A stretch of 52,612 nt of DNA from JAKSPM01 sp964450645 (GCA_964450645.1 CAYVEB010000012.1:1-52612); one strand, 5' to 3'; positions 25,394 through 34,066 are shown, counted from the first letter of the stretch. Program-made: numbers and translations. The notes: generated by a model from the letters alone, not told the origin.

Positions 25394-25774
25394 CTATATT
25401 TTTCTTCCCTTCCCGTCGGAAAAACGGTACGCGGCGGTGAGCCACCCGATCAATTCTCCGTCGATCTCCTCCGGCCTTTGAAGGACCACATGGTGCGTCC
25501 AGCGGTTCGGCGCGGCCTCCACACTGACCAGCCTCGGTGACGTAAGCGGCACGTCCAGGCCAAAGGTGAGCGTCAAAAACGGACGTGCAATCCCCCGGCG
25601 CACTCGCAAACATGACACCGCTGCAAACATGCACCGGTTGAAAAAAGAAATTTGCGTCGCCTTTACTTGAATACGCACCGGGTCAAACGCGGACAAGACA
25701 CGCTCCTCCAGCGCCGCGTACAGCGGCAGCGCGGCGGGCGCCTTTTGAAAAAATAAGACCGTAGCCTGATCCAT
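25394..25774 (-). CDS. DUF5655-like protein
   Basis: A 126-residue soluble protein matching what I know of DUF5655. ISFFNRCMFAAVSCLRVRR, a central ITLTFGL-like LTLTFGLDVPLTSPRL, PNRWTHHVVL and a final WLTAAYRFSDGK are the recurring pieces. Function unknown; the fold may bind nucleic acid or a small ligand. GAGGGG precedes the ATG. It lies 58 bases upstream of the GTPase-NYN gene on the same strand and could be co-transcribed with it. Confidence 0.75.
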   Translation of the reverse strand: MDQATVLFFQKAPAALPLYAALEERVLSAFDPVRIQVKATQISFFNRCMFAAVSCLRVRRGIARPFLTLTFGLDVPLTSPRLVSVEAAPNRWTHHVVLQRPEEIDGELIGWLTAAYRFSDGKGRKI

Positions 25775-25880
25775 CCAAACCCCTCACAATCTACCAAAAT
25801 CATACCATATTTTCCGCCAAATTACCAGGAATTCCGGAAGATTTCTTTTAAAGAATTCCTTTTGTCCGCGCCTTATTTCC

Positions 25881-25909
25881 TTGACTTATGACACAATTTT
25901 GCATATAAT
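25881..25909 (+). promoter_or_regulatory. Promoter of the leucine-rich-repeat gene
   Basis: TTGACT (25881-25886), 17-base spacer, TATAAT (25904-25909), 31 bases before the start codon. Confidence 0.85.
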
Positions 25910-25939
25910 ACAACTATCAAAAATTTGTGGGGCATTCCA

Positions 25940-27655
25940 ATGAGAAAACTTTTGAAAATTTTCATTCCGCTGTTGGTTCTGGCGCTGATCCTGGGCGGAC
26001 TTTATACATATTTCTTTATGCTCGCACCGGACACCACCGCGTCTATTTTAATGCACTGGGGCTCCAACGCCATCGATCACGGGCACTATTACCGCGCAAT
26101 CCAGTTGTATGCCTGGGCCTATGACCTGGACGCGAACAATGTCGGCTTGGCGTTTTCTCTGGCCAACGCCTATTCCGGGACTGGAAATTACACGAAAGCG
26201 GAATATGTGCTGATGGACTCCATCCGTTTGAACCCGGAAAACGCGGCGCTGTACAAGGCTCTTTCGCAGGTCTTTGTCGCCCAGGACAAGCTGTTGGACG
26301 CTCAGCGGCTTTTGGACGACGGAATTCCCCCCTCCGTCCAGGCGGAATTGCAGGCAGAACGTCCCGGCGCGCCGGAATTTTCGATCGAGCCGGGCTATTA
26401 CTCGGAGTATGTCCCTTTGCAAGTCACCGCTCCGTCGGGGACAGTGTACGTCTCCCTAGACAACGAATACCCCTCCATTGCCAGCGGCATTTTCTCCGGC
26501 GCAACGCTTCCCAGCGGCACCACCACCGTAACGGCGATCGCGGTTGGCGAAAACGGCCTTGTGAGTCCCTTAGTGAGCGGGGAATTCACCATCTCCGGCG
26601 TGGTGGAGGAGGTCAATTTCCAGGATCCCAAACTAGAAGCGTCCATCCGCGAGATGCTCTATAAATCGCCTGATCAGCGGATCACAACCGACGAACTGTG
26701 GACAATTACAGAATTGGCGGTTCCGGAGGACGTCACGACTTTGGAGGATCTGCAATACTTCATTGGCTTGACCTCCCTGACCATCCCGCACCTGCCTGAG
26801 ACAGACTTTGCGTTCCTGCAGTCGATGCCCGACCTGACCACGCTGGATCTGAGCGGCTGCGCGCTGGTATCGGAGCAGCTGGTCGCCCTCGACCAATTGC
26901 CGGCGCTCAAGCAACTGTACCTGGCGAATTGCGGCCTGTCCACTATCTCTCCCCTGGCCGCCCTGACGCAAGTGGAGATTTTGGATCTGTCCGACAACTA
27001 TATCAGCGACCTGTCGCCCCTGCGCGGCTGCACTGCGCTCGCCCAGCTGAACCTTTCCAACAATGGCGTTACCGATCTTTCACCCCTGACCGCCTGCACG
27101 CAGCTTCGCATTTTGAACCTGTCTTCCAATGCGCTGACGGACGCCGCGCCGCTGTCTCAATGCGGCAAGCTGGAGGAGTTGGATCTGTCCTCCAACCAGC
27201 TGACCACGGTCGACTGTATCGCTTCCATGCCATATCTGCGAATTTTTACAGCCGCTCAGAATCAGCTGACCGAAATTAGCGCAATTTCTTCCTGTGCGCA
27301 GCTGGAGCGGCTGGACGTATCGGAAAACAAGCTGGAATCCATCGGCGGCGTGGAAAATATTCTGACCCTGACCTATCTCAACCTTGACTACAACGACGTC
27401 AAGACGCTGCCTGAGTTTGCCGCCAACAGCACGCTGCAGCAGTTCTACGCGGCCCATAACTACCTGGAGAATATCGACGGTCTGTCCGGCCTGCAGGAAC
27501 TGAACTATGTCGACGTTGACTACAACAACGTCTCGTCGCTCGACGCACTGCTCGACTGCCCAAGGCTTGTGCAGATCAACGCGTTTGGCACCAATGTGGA
27601 GGATATTTCCGCCTTTGACCCGGATACCGTGATTATCAACTATAATCCCACATAA
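25940..27655 (+). CDS. Exported TPR and leucine-rich-repeat protein
   Basis: A 571-residue protein. Residues 1-25 form a signal anchor (KLLKIFIPLLVLALILGGLY). Residues about 40-140 contain TPR-like helices (YYRAIQLYAWAYDLDANN; YTKAEYVLMDSIRLNPEN). Residues about 150-220 are a chitobiase-C-like/Ig module (GTVYVSLDNEYPSIASG). The remainder is around twelve SDS22/internalin-type repeats with the LxxLxLSxNxLxDLSPL pattern. No LPXTG or GW anchor is visible, so it is probably held by the N-terminal helix outside the cell. The Ala/Ser/Asn-rich repeats fit a protein-binding surface. The partner is unknown. Confidence 0.85.
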   Translation: MRKLLKIFIPLLVLALILGGLYTYFFMLAPDTTASILMHWGSNAIDHGHYYRAIQLYAWAYDLDANNVGLAFSLANAYSGTGNYTKAEYVLMDSIRLNPENAALYKALSQVFVAQDKLLDAQRLLDDGIPPSVQAELQAERPGAPEFSIEPGYYSEYVPLQVTAPSGTVYVSLDNEYPSIASGIFSGATLPSGTTTVTAIAVGENGLVSPLVSGEFTISGVVEEVNFQDPKLEASIREMLYKSPDQRITTDELWTITELAVPEDVTTLEDLQYFIGLTSLTIPHLPETDFAFLQSMPDLTTLDLSGCALVSEQLVALDQLPALKQLYLANCGLSTISPLAALTQVEILDLSDNYISDLSPLRGCTALAQLNLSNNGVTDLSPLTACTQLRILNLSSNALTDAAPLSQCGKLEELDLSSNQLTTVDCIASMPYLRIFTAAQNQLTEISAISSCAQLERLDVSENKLESIGGVENILTLTYLNLDYNDVKTLPEFAANSTLQQFYAAHNYLENIDGLSGLQELNYVDVDYNNVSSLDALLDCPRLVQINAFGTNVEDISAFDPDTVIINYNPT

Positions 27656-27664
27656 AACGCAAAT

Positions 27665-27700
27665 CCTCTCCGGCGCCGCCAAAGACGCCGGAGAGGGACA
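27665..27700 (+). terminator. Terminator of the leucine-rich-repeat gene
   Basis: A perfect 11-bp stem (CCTCTCCGGCG / CGCCGGAGAGG) just after the stop codon, followed by GACATTTTAAG; stable stem with a weak T-tract. Confidence 0.75.
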
Positions 27701-27715
27701 TTTTAAGAAGGGCGC

Positions 27716-27871
27716 CACCGCACAATTCATGGCTGGCGCCTTGATGGCGCATCTGCTTTTTCCGTCAAGCCGCACAAATCTCCTGGGCAGTAAAACAGTG
27801 CAGCCGTCGTCGGGTTGTATTGTTTGACGAAAAATCTGGCCGCGCATCTGCACCATAAGAATTGTGCGGTG
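27716..27871. repeat. MITE-like element, copy 1
   Basis: A non-coding 156-bp block bounded by perfect 13-bp inverted repeats (CACCGCACAATTC at 27716-27728 and its complement at 27859-27871). Its interior is recognisably related to the block at 46442-46614: both have a CGCCTTG...CCGTCA segment on the left and CGAAAAATCTG...CGCGCA/GCGCAATC on the right. I see no protein-coding potential. Confidence 0.6.
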
Positions 27872-28019
27872 TTGCCTCAAATGAAATAAAGATGTTATAT
27901 GAGATCAACGCGGTAAAATGAACGACGCAAAACTGCACCGGATCCGGCACGATTGGATAATGGAGAGTTCAAATTTTTCAAAAAATGTTGGAGAAATTAT
28001 TGAAATATATATAAACGAT

Positions 28020-28063
28020 GGGGCTGTCGCTCAACTTTCGTTTTGCGACAGCCCCTCCCTTTT
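28020..28063 (+). terminator. Hairpin terminator of the GGGGCTGTC family
   Basis: GGGGCTGTCGC (28020-28030) pairs with GCGACAGCCCC (28045-28055), followed by TCCCTTTTT. It lies in a gene-free stretch between two convergent units. Similar hairpins occur at 16281 and 39408. Confidence 0.8.
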
Positions 28064-28147
28064 TACAAATAATCGCCGCAGCGCGGCGGAGTACAAGCGC
28101 GCGGTGCAAGATGGATGATCGTCCCTCCTGCACCGCGCCATGCGGTT

Positions 28148-28576
28148 TTATTTGCGTTTTACATTCAAAGAGATCTCCGACAGCGCCGCACTGGCCTCCA
28201 TGGAGTAGTCGGGCGCGGTGGCCATATCGCCCAGGGAAACCATGCCCACTACTTTCCCGTTTTCTTCCACAGGCAATCTGCGGATTTGCTCCTTCGCCAT
28301 CAGATCCGTTGCCATCTTCGCCGTGTCTTCCGGCTTGACCGAGACGATCCGGCGGGACATAATCTGCGAAATTTTCGTGGTGTGCGGGTCCTCGTCCACC
28401 GCCACACACCGCAGCACGATGTCCCGGTCCGTCACCAGGCCCCGCAGCTTGCCCTCCGTGCTGCACACCGGCAGCGCGCCAATGTTGTGCCGCGACAGCA
28501 GCCGCGCGGCCAACGCCGCCGTCTCGTCCTGCGACACTGTAATTACTTTGTCCGTCATAATATCCTTAACCAGCAT
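28148..28576 (-). CDS. CBS-domain pair protein
   Basis: A 142-residue cytosolic protein made of two CBS motifs (Bateman module), which bind adenine nucleotides as an energy sensor. MLVKDIMTDKVITVSQDETA and IMSRRIVSVKPEDTAKMA begin the two repeats, and GLVTDRDIVLR and GMVSLGDMA end them. There is no effector domain, so it probably acts on a partner. ATG at 28576 with AAAGGGG upstream is preferred over one eight codons earlier. The closest homologues include inosine-5-prime-monophosphate dehydrogenase-like and general stress CBS proteins. Confidence 0.87.
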   Translation of the reverse strand: MLVKDIMTDKVITVSQDETAALAARLLSRHNIGALPVCSTEGKLRGLVTDRDIVLRCVAVDEDPHTTKISQIMSRRIVSVKPEDTAKMATDLMAKEQIRRLPVEENGKVVGMVSLGDMATAPDYSMEASAALSEISLNVKRK

Positions 28577-28651
28577 CCTGTTTTCCCCTTTCACCGCCAA
28601 ATTAGCAGGTATCTGGGAACAGCATTACCAATTTCCGAGCAAATTATACGC

Positions 28652-29494
28652 CTATTTTCGGTAAAATACTGCGCCGATACACTCTGGCCCACAGTGGCCC
28701 CCGATGATGCAGCCGATGCGCGTATGATAAATTTTTTCAAACGGGAGCGCTGCCCGCAGCCGGCGTTCGGTCATCTCTTCTAGAGCTGGATTGCTCGCGG
28801 AACTGCTCACAAAGGCGATCCGGGTGTCAATGGTCTCCGGCTCCCGGAGCCAGTCCGTGATCGCCGCGTCCAAAGCCTTTTCCAGGCTGCCGCGATACCG
28901 CTTGCCTATATGGATCGTCCCTCCCTCCAAATACAAGCAGGGCTTGATCCGCAGCAGATTCGCCCCCAGCGCCAGAACGGAACTGCAGCGCCCGCCCTTG
29001 GCCATGTACTCCAATGTGCTCAGCAAAAATTGTATCCGGACCTGCTTTTGCCGCGCAAGAACCTTCTCCACGATCTGCTGGGCGGAAAGTCCCTCCTCCG
29101 CAAGCATGGCCGCATAGACCACTTGAATTCCCATACCAGTGCAGATACTCTGACTGTCGAGTACGTGGATCTGCTTCTTGCCCTGGGCGGCCAGCGTCGC
29201 GTTTTGCCAGCAGGAGGACAGCGCACTGCTGACCGTAAAGTGGACAACCTCGTCGCACGTGGCCAGCACGCGGGAGTAGATCATCTCATACTCCGCAACG
29301 CTCACCGCCGACGTAGTACACAAAATCCCCGTCTGCTCCGTATAGGCAAACATATCCTCCGGATGGATGGTCACCTGATCGCGATACTCCTTGCCCTCTT
29401 TCATCACCGGCAGCGGAATGATCTCAATTCCGTACAGCGCCGCCACTTCCTCTGACAGATCGCAAGTGCTGTCCGCGATAATTTTTACCTTCAT
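28652..29494 (-). CDS. DegV family fatty-acid-binding protein
   Basis: A 280-residue DegV/FakB protein that presents a bound fatty acid to a kinase in phospholipid synthesis. The N-terminal KIIADSTCDLSEEVAAL, the TTSAVS motif (ILCTTSAVSVAEYE), VLDSQSICTGMGIQV and GGRCSSVLALGANLLRIKPCL are characteristic. The last segment contacts the fatty-acid head group. No FakA kinase is in the window. Its ATG overlaps the stop of the upstream hydrolase gene, and GGGAGG lies inside that gene. Confidence 0.92.
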   Translation of the reverse strand: MKVKIIADSTCDLSEEVAALYGIEIIPLPVMKEGKEYRDQVTIHPEDMFAYTEQTGILCTTSAVSVAEYEMIYSRVLATCDEVVHFTVSSALSSCWQNATLAAQGKKQIHVLDSQSICTGMGIQVVYAAMLAEEGLSAQQIVEKVLARQKQVRIQFLLSTLEYMAKGGRCSSVLALGANLLRIKPCLYLEGGTIHIGKRYRGSLEKALDAAITDWLREPETIDTRIAFVSSSASNPALEEMTERRLRAALPFEKIYHTRIGCIIGGHCGPECIGAVFYRK

Positions 29495-30426
29495 GGATTT
29501 TCCTCCCAATTCTCCTCACAGCGCCGGAAAAATTCCAAAACCGTCCGCCGGTAAAGCTCCGGGGCCGTCAAATAGCTTGTGGCGTGGCCCGCGCCCTCCA
29601 CCACAAGCAGCATTTTCCGCGCCCGGCACGCCTCGTAATTTTGCACCGTCATCGCCAGCGGAACAAAATTGTCCGCGTCTCCATGGATGAACAGCACCGG
29701 ACAGGTGTTCGCCGCCATCGCGTCCAAGGTCGAATAATCTGCCAAGCCATAGCCCGCCCGCAGCCGGGTCATCGCGTTGACAAGCTGATACAAAACATGG
29801 GGCAGGCATTGATTCCCCTTCCGCATCACGTAGGTGATGATTTCCTTTGGGGACGTAAATCCGCAGTCCGCAATCACGCCTTGAATCTTTGGCTGAAGCC
29901 CCGTCGTCATCAGCACCGTCGCGGCGCCCATGGAGATCCCAAACAGATAGACCGGCAGAGTATCTCCCGTTTTCGTCCGCAAAAATTCGAGCCAGTCCAG
30001 GCAATCGTACCGCTCCAATACGCCGAAGCCAATATATTCGCCCTCGCTGGCGCCGTGGCTGCGCTGCTCGATCAGTAGCAGGTTGCAATCCTGCAAAAAC
30101 GCCGCGTGCGCGCCAAAATCCCACGCCCAAGTGCTGTGCCAGCCGTGAACCATCACCACCGTCCGCCGGGGATGCTCCCCGGCAAACCAGTGGCCGATTA
30201 ACCGCAACCCGTCCCGGCTGGTGATCGCGACAATTTCATGCGGCCTTTGCTCCAATTCCCGCTGCGCTTGTTCCCGCGCCAACCAGATGGGGTCATCTTT
30301 TTTCTTTTTTGAAACTCTGGGAACATCCCGCGCCACGCTCATGTGGAACACCGCCTGCGCCGCCGTCACTCCGGCCGCGCACGCCGCGGCTGTAATCGCC
30401 GCGGCAATTTTTACCTGTTTTTTCAT
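29491..30426 (-). CDS. Membrane-anchored alpha/beta hydrolase
   Basis: A 311-residue serine hydrolase. Residues 5-30 are an N-terminal hydrophobic segment (signal anchor), suggesting an extracytoplasmic active site. VVMVHGWHSTWAWDF carries the HG oxyanion motif. YLFGISMGAATVLM is the GxSxG nucleophile elbow, LFIHGDADNFVP the acid, and GAGHATSY the catalytic His. It resembles the BAAT/YfhR-type and cinnamoyl-ester-like bacterial hydrolases; the substrate is unknown. GGAGAAAGC precedes the ATG. It forms a two-gene unit with DegV, which hints at a lipid or acyl-ester substrate. Confidence 0.87.
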   Translation of the reverse strand: MKKQVKIAAAITAAACAAGVTAAQAVFHMSVARDVPRVSKKKKDDPIWLAREQAQRELEQRPHEIVAITSRDGLRLIGHWFAGEHPRRTVVMVHGWHSTWAWDFGAHAAFLQDCNLLLIEQRSHGASEGEYIGFGVLERYDCLDWLEFLRTKTGDTLPVYLFGISMGAATVLMTTGLQPKIQGVIADCGFTSPKEIITYVMRKGNQCLPHVLYQLVNAMTRLRAGYGLADYSTLDAMAANTCPVLFIHGDADNFVPLAMTVQNYEACRARKMLLVVEGAGHATSYLTAPELYRRTVLEFFRRCEENWEENP

Positions 30427-30467
30427 GCTTTCTCCATTTGCACACATTAAATAAATTCATTTGTTTG

Positions 30468-30496
30468 ATTGTAGCACAATTTTTCGCATCCGTCAA
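30468..30496 (-). promoter_or_regulatory. Promoter of the hydrolase-degV unit
   Basis: On the minus strand TTGACG, 17-base spacer, TACAAT, about 42 bases upstream of the hydrolase start. Confidence 0.8.
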
Positions 30497-30542
30497 CATG
30501 ACCGGAAAATTTGCGCGCCGTTCCCGGTTTTAAAAAACGCAG

Positions 30543-30570
30543 TTTACTTTTTGGAAATCTGTGCTATGAT
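30543..30570 (+). promoter_or_regulatory. Promoter of the PAP2-nrdG-dut unit
   Basis: TTTACT (30543-30548), 16-base spacer, TATGAT (30565-30570) preceded by TGC, giving an extended -10. The start codon follows after 34 bases. Confidence 0.65.
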
Positions 30571-30604
30571 TAAAATGGAGTGATGGATAATTAGGAGGCA
30601 TTCT

Positions 30605-31555
30605 ATGGATTACAGTGGTTTTATGGATATGGGCTTTTTGTCCTGGCTGGAAAAGCTGCGCTTTCCGCTTCTTGATAAGCTGATGCAGGTGATCACCTAC
30701 TTTGGCGAAGAAACGGTTTTCATGCTTGTGGCAATCAGTGTCCTCTGGTGCGTCAACAAGCGGATCGGATACTATTTGCTGAGTATCGGTTTTTCCGGCA
30801 CTGTCGTCAATCAGTTTTTAAAGCTGTGGTTTCGAATTCCCCGGCCATGGGTCAAGGATCCCAGCTTCACAATCGTGGAAAGCGCGCGCAGCGGCGCCAC
30901 CGGTTATTCCTTCCCCTCCGGCCACACGCAAAACGCCGTGGGCACCTTCGGCGGAATCGCCCGCGCGTCAAAAAACCGCGCGCTGCGCGTCGTCTGCATC
31001 GTGCTGCTGCTGCTGGTCAGCTTCTCGCGGATGTATCTGGGCTGTCACACGTTGACAGACGTCGCGGTGTCCTTCGGGATCGCGCTGGCGCTGGTCCTTG
31101 TGCTCTATCCCCTCTTTGAAAGCCTGGACGAGCATCCGAACCGGATGTATCCGCTTCTGGCTGTGTTCCTGGCGATGTCCGTCGGCTATCTGCTGTTTCT
31201 TAAACTGTATACATTCCCCGTAGATCTCGATTCTGAAAACTACCGGGAAGGGCTGAAAAATGCCTATTCCCTGCTGGGCGCGTTGTTGGGTCTGCTAATC
31301 GTCTACCCGATCGAGCGCCGGTACATCCGTTATGAGACGAAAGCCGTCTGGTGGGCGCAGATTTTAAAGGTCGTTCTAGGTCTGATCGGAATTCTGATCA
31401 TCCGCTCCGGCCTCAAGGTGCTGTTTGCAGCACTCTTTGGCGCCGCGCTGTTTCCCAATCTGCTGCGGTACCTCGCGGTAGTGTTGTTCGCCGGTTTGCT
31501 CTGGCCCCGCACCTTCCGCTATTTTGCGAAGCTCGGGCAGCCAAGAAAGGATTAA
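30605..31555 (+). CDS. PAP2-family membrane phosphatase
   Basis: A 316-residue integral membrane phosphatase of the PAP2 superfamily (phosphatidate, undecaprenyl-PP or related lipid phosphates). The three catalytic motifs are present: KLWFRIPRPW, YSFPSGHTQ and SRMYLGCHTLTDV. About eight transmembrane helices are visible, with a long C-terminal membrane part beyond the usual core. AGGAGG precedes the ATG. The nrdG start lies 2 bases after its stop, so it leads a three-gene transcript. Confidence 0.9.
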   Translation: MDYSGFMDMGFLSWLEKLRFPLLDKLMQVITYFGEETVFMLVAISVLWCVNKRIGYYLLSIGFSGTVVNQFLKLWFRIPRPWVKDPSFTIVESARSGATGYSFPSGHTQNAVGTFGGIARASKNRALRVVCIVLLLLVSFSRMYLGCHTLTDVAVSFGIALALVLVLYPLFESLDEHPNRMYPLLAVFLAMSVGYLLFLKLYTFPVDLDSENYREGLKNAYSLLGALLGLLIVYPIERRYIRYETKAVWWAQILKVVLGLIGILIIRSGLKVLFAALFGAALFPNLLRYLAVVLFAGLLWPRTFRYFAKLGQPRKD

Positions 31556-31557
31556 AA

Positions 31558-32112
31558 ATGTATTATTCTGTAATTAAAGACTGCGATATTGCAAACGGCC
31601 CCGGCGTGCGGGTTGTTCTGTTCGTCTCCGGCTGCCGGAATCACTGTCCGGAGTGTTTTCAGCCGCAAACCTGGGACTTTGCCTATGGCCAGCCCTTTAC
31701 GCAGGACACGGTCGATGAAATTCTGCGCCTGTTGGAACCGGACTACATCCAGGGCCTGACTTTGCTGGGCGGCGAGCCATTCGAGCCGGAGAATCAACCT
31801 CCGCTGCTGAATTTGGTGCGGCAGGTCCGCGCCAAGTACGGCGCGGGCAAGGACATTTGGGCCTTTACGGGCTACACGCTCGACCAGGATCTGCTGCCCG
31901 GCCGCCTCGGTGATCCAGAGGTGACGCGGGCGCTGCTCTCCCAACTGGACGTCCTGGTGGACGGGCGCTTTGTGGCGGCCTTAAAAAATCTTAGCCTGCA
32001 ATTTCGCGGCTCGTCCAACCAGCGTCTAATCCGTCTGCCGGAGACATTGGCCACCGGCCGCATCACCCTCTGGGACGACCAGTATGACCGCAACAAGAAA
32101 GGAAATCTATGA
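31558..32112 (+). CDS. nrdG: Anaerobic ribonucleotide reductase activating protein
   Basis: A 184-residue radical-SAM activase that installs the glycyl radical on the class III reductase NrdD. The 4Fe-4S motif is CRNHCPECF (CxxxCxxC), preceded by ANGPGVRVVLFVSGC. LTLLGGEPFEPEN binds SAM. ATG at 31558 is right after the PAP2 stop, with AAGAAAGG as RBS. The nrdD partner is not in this window. The stop overlaps dut by 4 bases, linking two dNTP-pool genes. Confidence 0.93.
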   Translation: MYYSVIKDCDIANGPGVRVVLFVSGCRNHCPECFQPQTWDFAYGQPFTQDTVDEILRLLEPDYIQGLTLLGGEPFEPENQPPLLNLVRQVRAKYGAGKDIWAFTGYTLDQDLLPGRLGDPEVTRALLSQLDVLVDGRFVAALKNLSLQFRGSSNQRLIRLPETLATGRITLWDDQYDRNKKGNL

Positions 32113-32552
32113 AGCAGCTTGTACCCATTCAAAAAGTACGCGCCGGCGCGCGCTTACCCGTCTATGCCACGGAGTTTGCCGCCGGAGCCGATCTGTACGC
32201 CTGTTTGGACGAGCCAATGACCGTCGCGCCGGGCCAGACGGTTCTGGTGCCCACAGGTCTGGCATTTGAAATTCCAACTGGCTATGCCGGCCTGATCTAC
32301 GCCCGCAGCGGCCTTGCGACAAAGCAGGGCTTGGCCCCCGCCAACAAGGTGGGCGTGATCGACAGCGACTACCGTGGCGAGCTGTATATCTGCATGTTTA
32401 ACCACAGCGATGCTCCCCGCGTGATCGAGCACGGCGAGCGAATTGCCCAAATGATCCTGACTCCGTACTTAACCGGCGTGTTTACGCAGGCGGACGCGCT
32501 TTCTCCAACCGAACGGGACAAAAACGGCTTCGGCTCCACCGGCTCGAAATAG
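32109..32552 (+). CDS. dut: dUTP diphosphatase
   Basis: A 147-residue trimeric dUTPase that hydrolyses dUTP to dUMP. All five motifs can be read: FAAGADLYA, ARSGLATK, NKVGVIDSDYRGEL, ERIAQMIL and the C-terminal FGSTGSK, which closes on the active site. It overlaps nrdG (ATGA) and ends at a strong hairpin. Length is normal. Confidence 0.96.
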   Translation: MKQLVPIQKVRAGARLPVYATEFAAGADLYACLDEPMTVAPGQTVLVPTGLAFEIPTGYAGLIYARSGLATKQGLAPANKVGVIDSDYRGELYICMFNHSDAPRVIEHGERIAQMILTPYLTGVFTQADALSPTERDKNGFGSTGSK

Positions 32553-32556
32553 GCAA

Positions 32557-32582
32557 ATCCCGCGGGGCGAACCCCGCGGGAT
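32557..32582. terminator. Bidirectional terminator between dut and the desulfurase-like gene
   Basis: ATCCCGCGGGG pairs with CCCCGCGGGAT around a 4-nt loop; ACTTTTAC follows on the plus side. It separates two convergent genes. Confidence 0.8.
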
Positions 32583-32586
32583 ACTT

Positions 32587-33717
32587 TTACTCTGTGGACA
32601 ATTCCCATATCGCACGAATAGCTTGGTCAACTTCCTCCTGGGTATTATACCACGCAAAGCTAAAGCGCACCGCGCCCTGCTCTCGCGTTCCCAGGGCCTG
32701 ATGCATCCGCGGCGCACAGTGGGCGCCAGGGCGCGTGGCAATGTCATACTCCTCGGATAGCGCATCCGACACCGCGCCAGACTCAAAATCCCGCACATTT
32801 AACGACACGATCGCCGCGTGGTCGCCCCGGAAGTCGCCGTAGACGCGCACGCCGGGCAAGTCCCGGACGCCTTCATAAAACCGGCGCGTCAGCGCTGCCT
32901 CCTTTGCCTGGATGGTTTCCACGCCGACCTCTTGAATATATTCCACCGCCGCCAGCAACCCGGCAATCCCGTGGGCATTCAGCGTCCCTGCTTCCAGGCA
33001 GGTGGGAAATTCTTTCGGTTGCGTGCGCAGATAACTCTGCACGCCGCTTCCGCCCACCTTGAACGGCTGCAGCTCCAATCCCTCGCGGACGCACAGGCCG
33101 CCGGTGCCCTGCGGGCCCATCAGGCCCTTGTGGCCGGTAAAGCACAAAACGTCAATCCCCAGCTTTTCCATATGGATTGGCCGCGTGCCGGCGGTCTGTG
33201 CAGCATCGACGATCAGCAGCCGTCCACGACAGATCGCGCGGACTGTCTCCAAATCCACCACATTCCCGGTCACATTCGACGCGTGGGTGCAGATGATTGC
33301 ACGGGTATTGGGGCGAATTTGTTCCGCCAGCTTGTCATAATCCGGGTTGCCCCAGGCGTCCGTGGGGAGGAAGTCCAGCTCGACGCCCCGCTCCGCCTGC
33401 ATCCGATACAGTGGCCGCAGAACGGAATTGTGTTCCAAATCTGTGGAAATCACATGGTCGCCCTCGCGCAAAAGCCCATAGATCGCAAGATTTAACGCTT
33501 CGGTCGCGTTGCTTGTGAAGACCACATGATCCGCCCTTGAGCATCCCAACAGTCCGGCCAGCCGTTCCCTGGCCGCGTAGATCGTGCGGGCGGCACACAG
33601 GCCGCTTGCGTGGGTTCCGCGGCCGCTGTTGCCCATGGATGACAGCGCATCTACCATAGCCCGCGCCACCTGAGGCGGCTTATGTAGGGTCGTCGCCGCA
33701 TTATCCAAATAGATCAT
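32587..33717 (-). CDS. Cysteine-desulfurase-like class V aminotransferase
   Basis: A 376-residue PLP enzyme of the NifS/SufS superfamily. MIYLDNAATTLHKPP is the N-terminal signature. HNSVLRPL holds the His over the ring, VDAAQTAG the Asp, and CFTGHKGLMGPQGTGGL the PLP Lys. A catalytic Cys appears in RPGAHCAPRMHQ. It resembles the EF2568-type branch often found with selenium/molybdoenzyme maturation genes, but no such partner is seen here. Physiological sulfur acceptor unknown. Confidence 0.87.
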   Translation of the reverse strand: MIYLDNAATTLHKPPQVARAMVDALSSMGNSGRGTHASGLCAARTIYAARERLAGLLGCSRADHVVFTSNATEALNLAIYGLLREGDHVISTDLEHNSVLRPLYRMQAERGVELDFLPTDAWGNPDYDKLAEQIRPNTRAIICTHASNVTGNVVDLETVRAICRGRLLIVDAAQTAGTRPIHMEKLGIDVLCFTGHKGLMGPQGTGGLCVREGLELQPFKVGGSGVQSYLRTQPKEFPTCLEAGTLNAHGIAGLLAAVEYIQEVGVETIQAKEAALTRRFYEGVRDLPGVRVYGDFRGDHAAIVSLNVRDFESGAVSDALSEEYDIATRPGAHCAPRMHQALGTREQGAVRFSFAWYNTQEEVDQAIRAIWELSTE

Positions 33718-33811
33718 ATTCCGCCTCCTGTCTCCCGCGCCGGCCGGGCGAACACCTCAGCCGCCGCACAGCCGCATACACACTGCCGCCCAGCTCGCCG
33801 CAAGCGCATCA

Positions 33812-33866
33812 ATTATGTTCAAGGCATACCTTTGTTCACACCATACTTTTGTTCACGGCATACTTT
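33812..33866. repeat. 17-bp tandem repeat
   Basis: GGCATACCTTTGTTCAC (33823-33839), ACCATACTTTTGTTCAC (33840-33856) and a partial GGCATACTTT (33857-33866) repeat head to tail, with a weaker trace before them. Rest of the 33718-33960 gap is non-coding. Confidence 0.7.
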
Positions 33867-33891
33867 AAAAAACCCGATGCTTCCGCATCGG
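33867..33891 (-). terminator. Second terminator downstream of tRNA-Gln
   Basis: On the minus strand CCGATGC, loop GGAA, GCATCGG, then GTTTTTT. Confidence 0.8.
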
Positions 33892-33961
33892 AATTCTTTT
33901 GCCGGGCAGCAATTTTATCCGCCCGTAGGTCGGGTTCCATTAAAAGAGCACCGGCCCATTG

Positions 33962-33988
33962 AAAAAGCACCGGCTTCACCGGTGCTTT
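33962..33988 (-). terminator. First terminator downstream of tRNA-Gln
   Basis: On the minus strand AAAGCACCGG, loop, CCGGTGCTTT followed by T-tract; begins 4 bases after the tRNA CCA end. Confidence 0.9.
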
Positions 33989-33992
33989 CTTC

Positions 33993-34066
33993 TGGCAGGG
34001 GATGAGGGATTCGAACCCCCGCAAACGGAGTCAGAGTCCGGTGTGCTACCGTTACACAAATCCCCT
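33993..34066 (-). tRNA. tRNA-Gln (anticodon CTG)
   Basis: A 74-nt cloverleaf on the minus strand with encoded CCA. The acceptor AGGGGAT pairs perfectly with ATCCCCT, and G is the discriminator. The D stem is GTGT/GCAC with loop AACGGTA. The anticodon loop is CTCTGAC, giving CTG for glutamine, in the usual Gln context CCGGACTCTGACTCCG. The T arm is GGGGG-TTCGAAT-CCCTC. Position 27-43 is a mismatch. It has its own promoter and two terminators, so it is transcribed alone. Confidence 0.95.
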
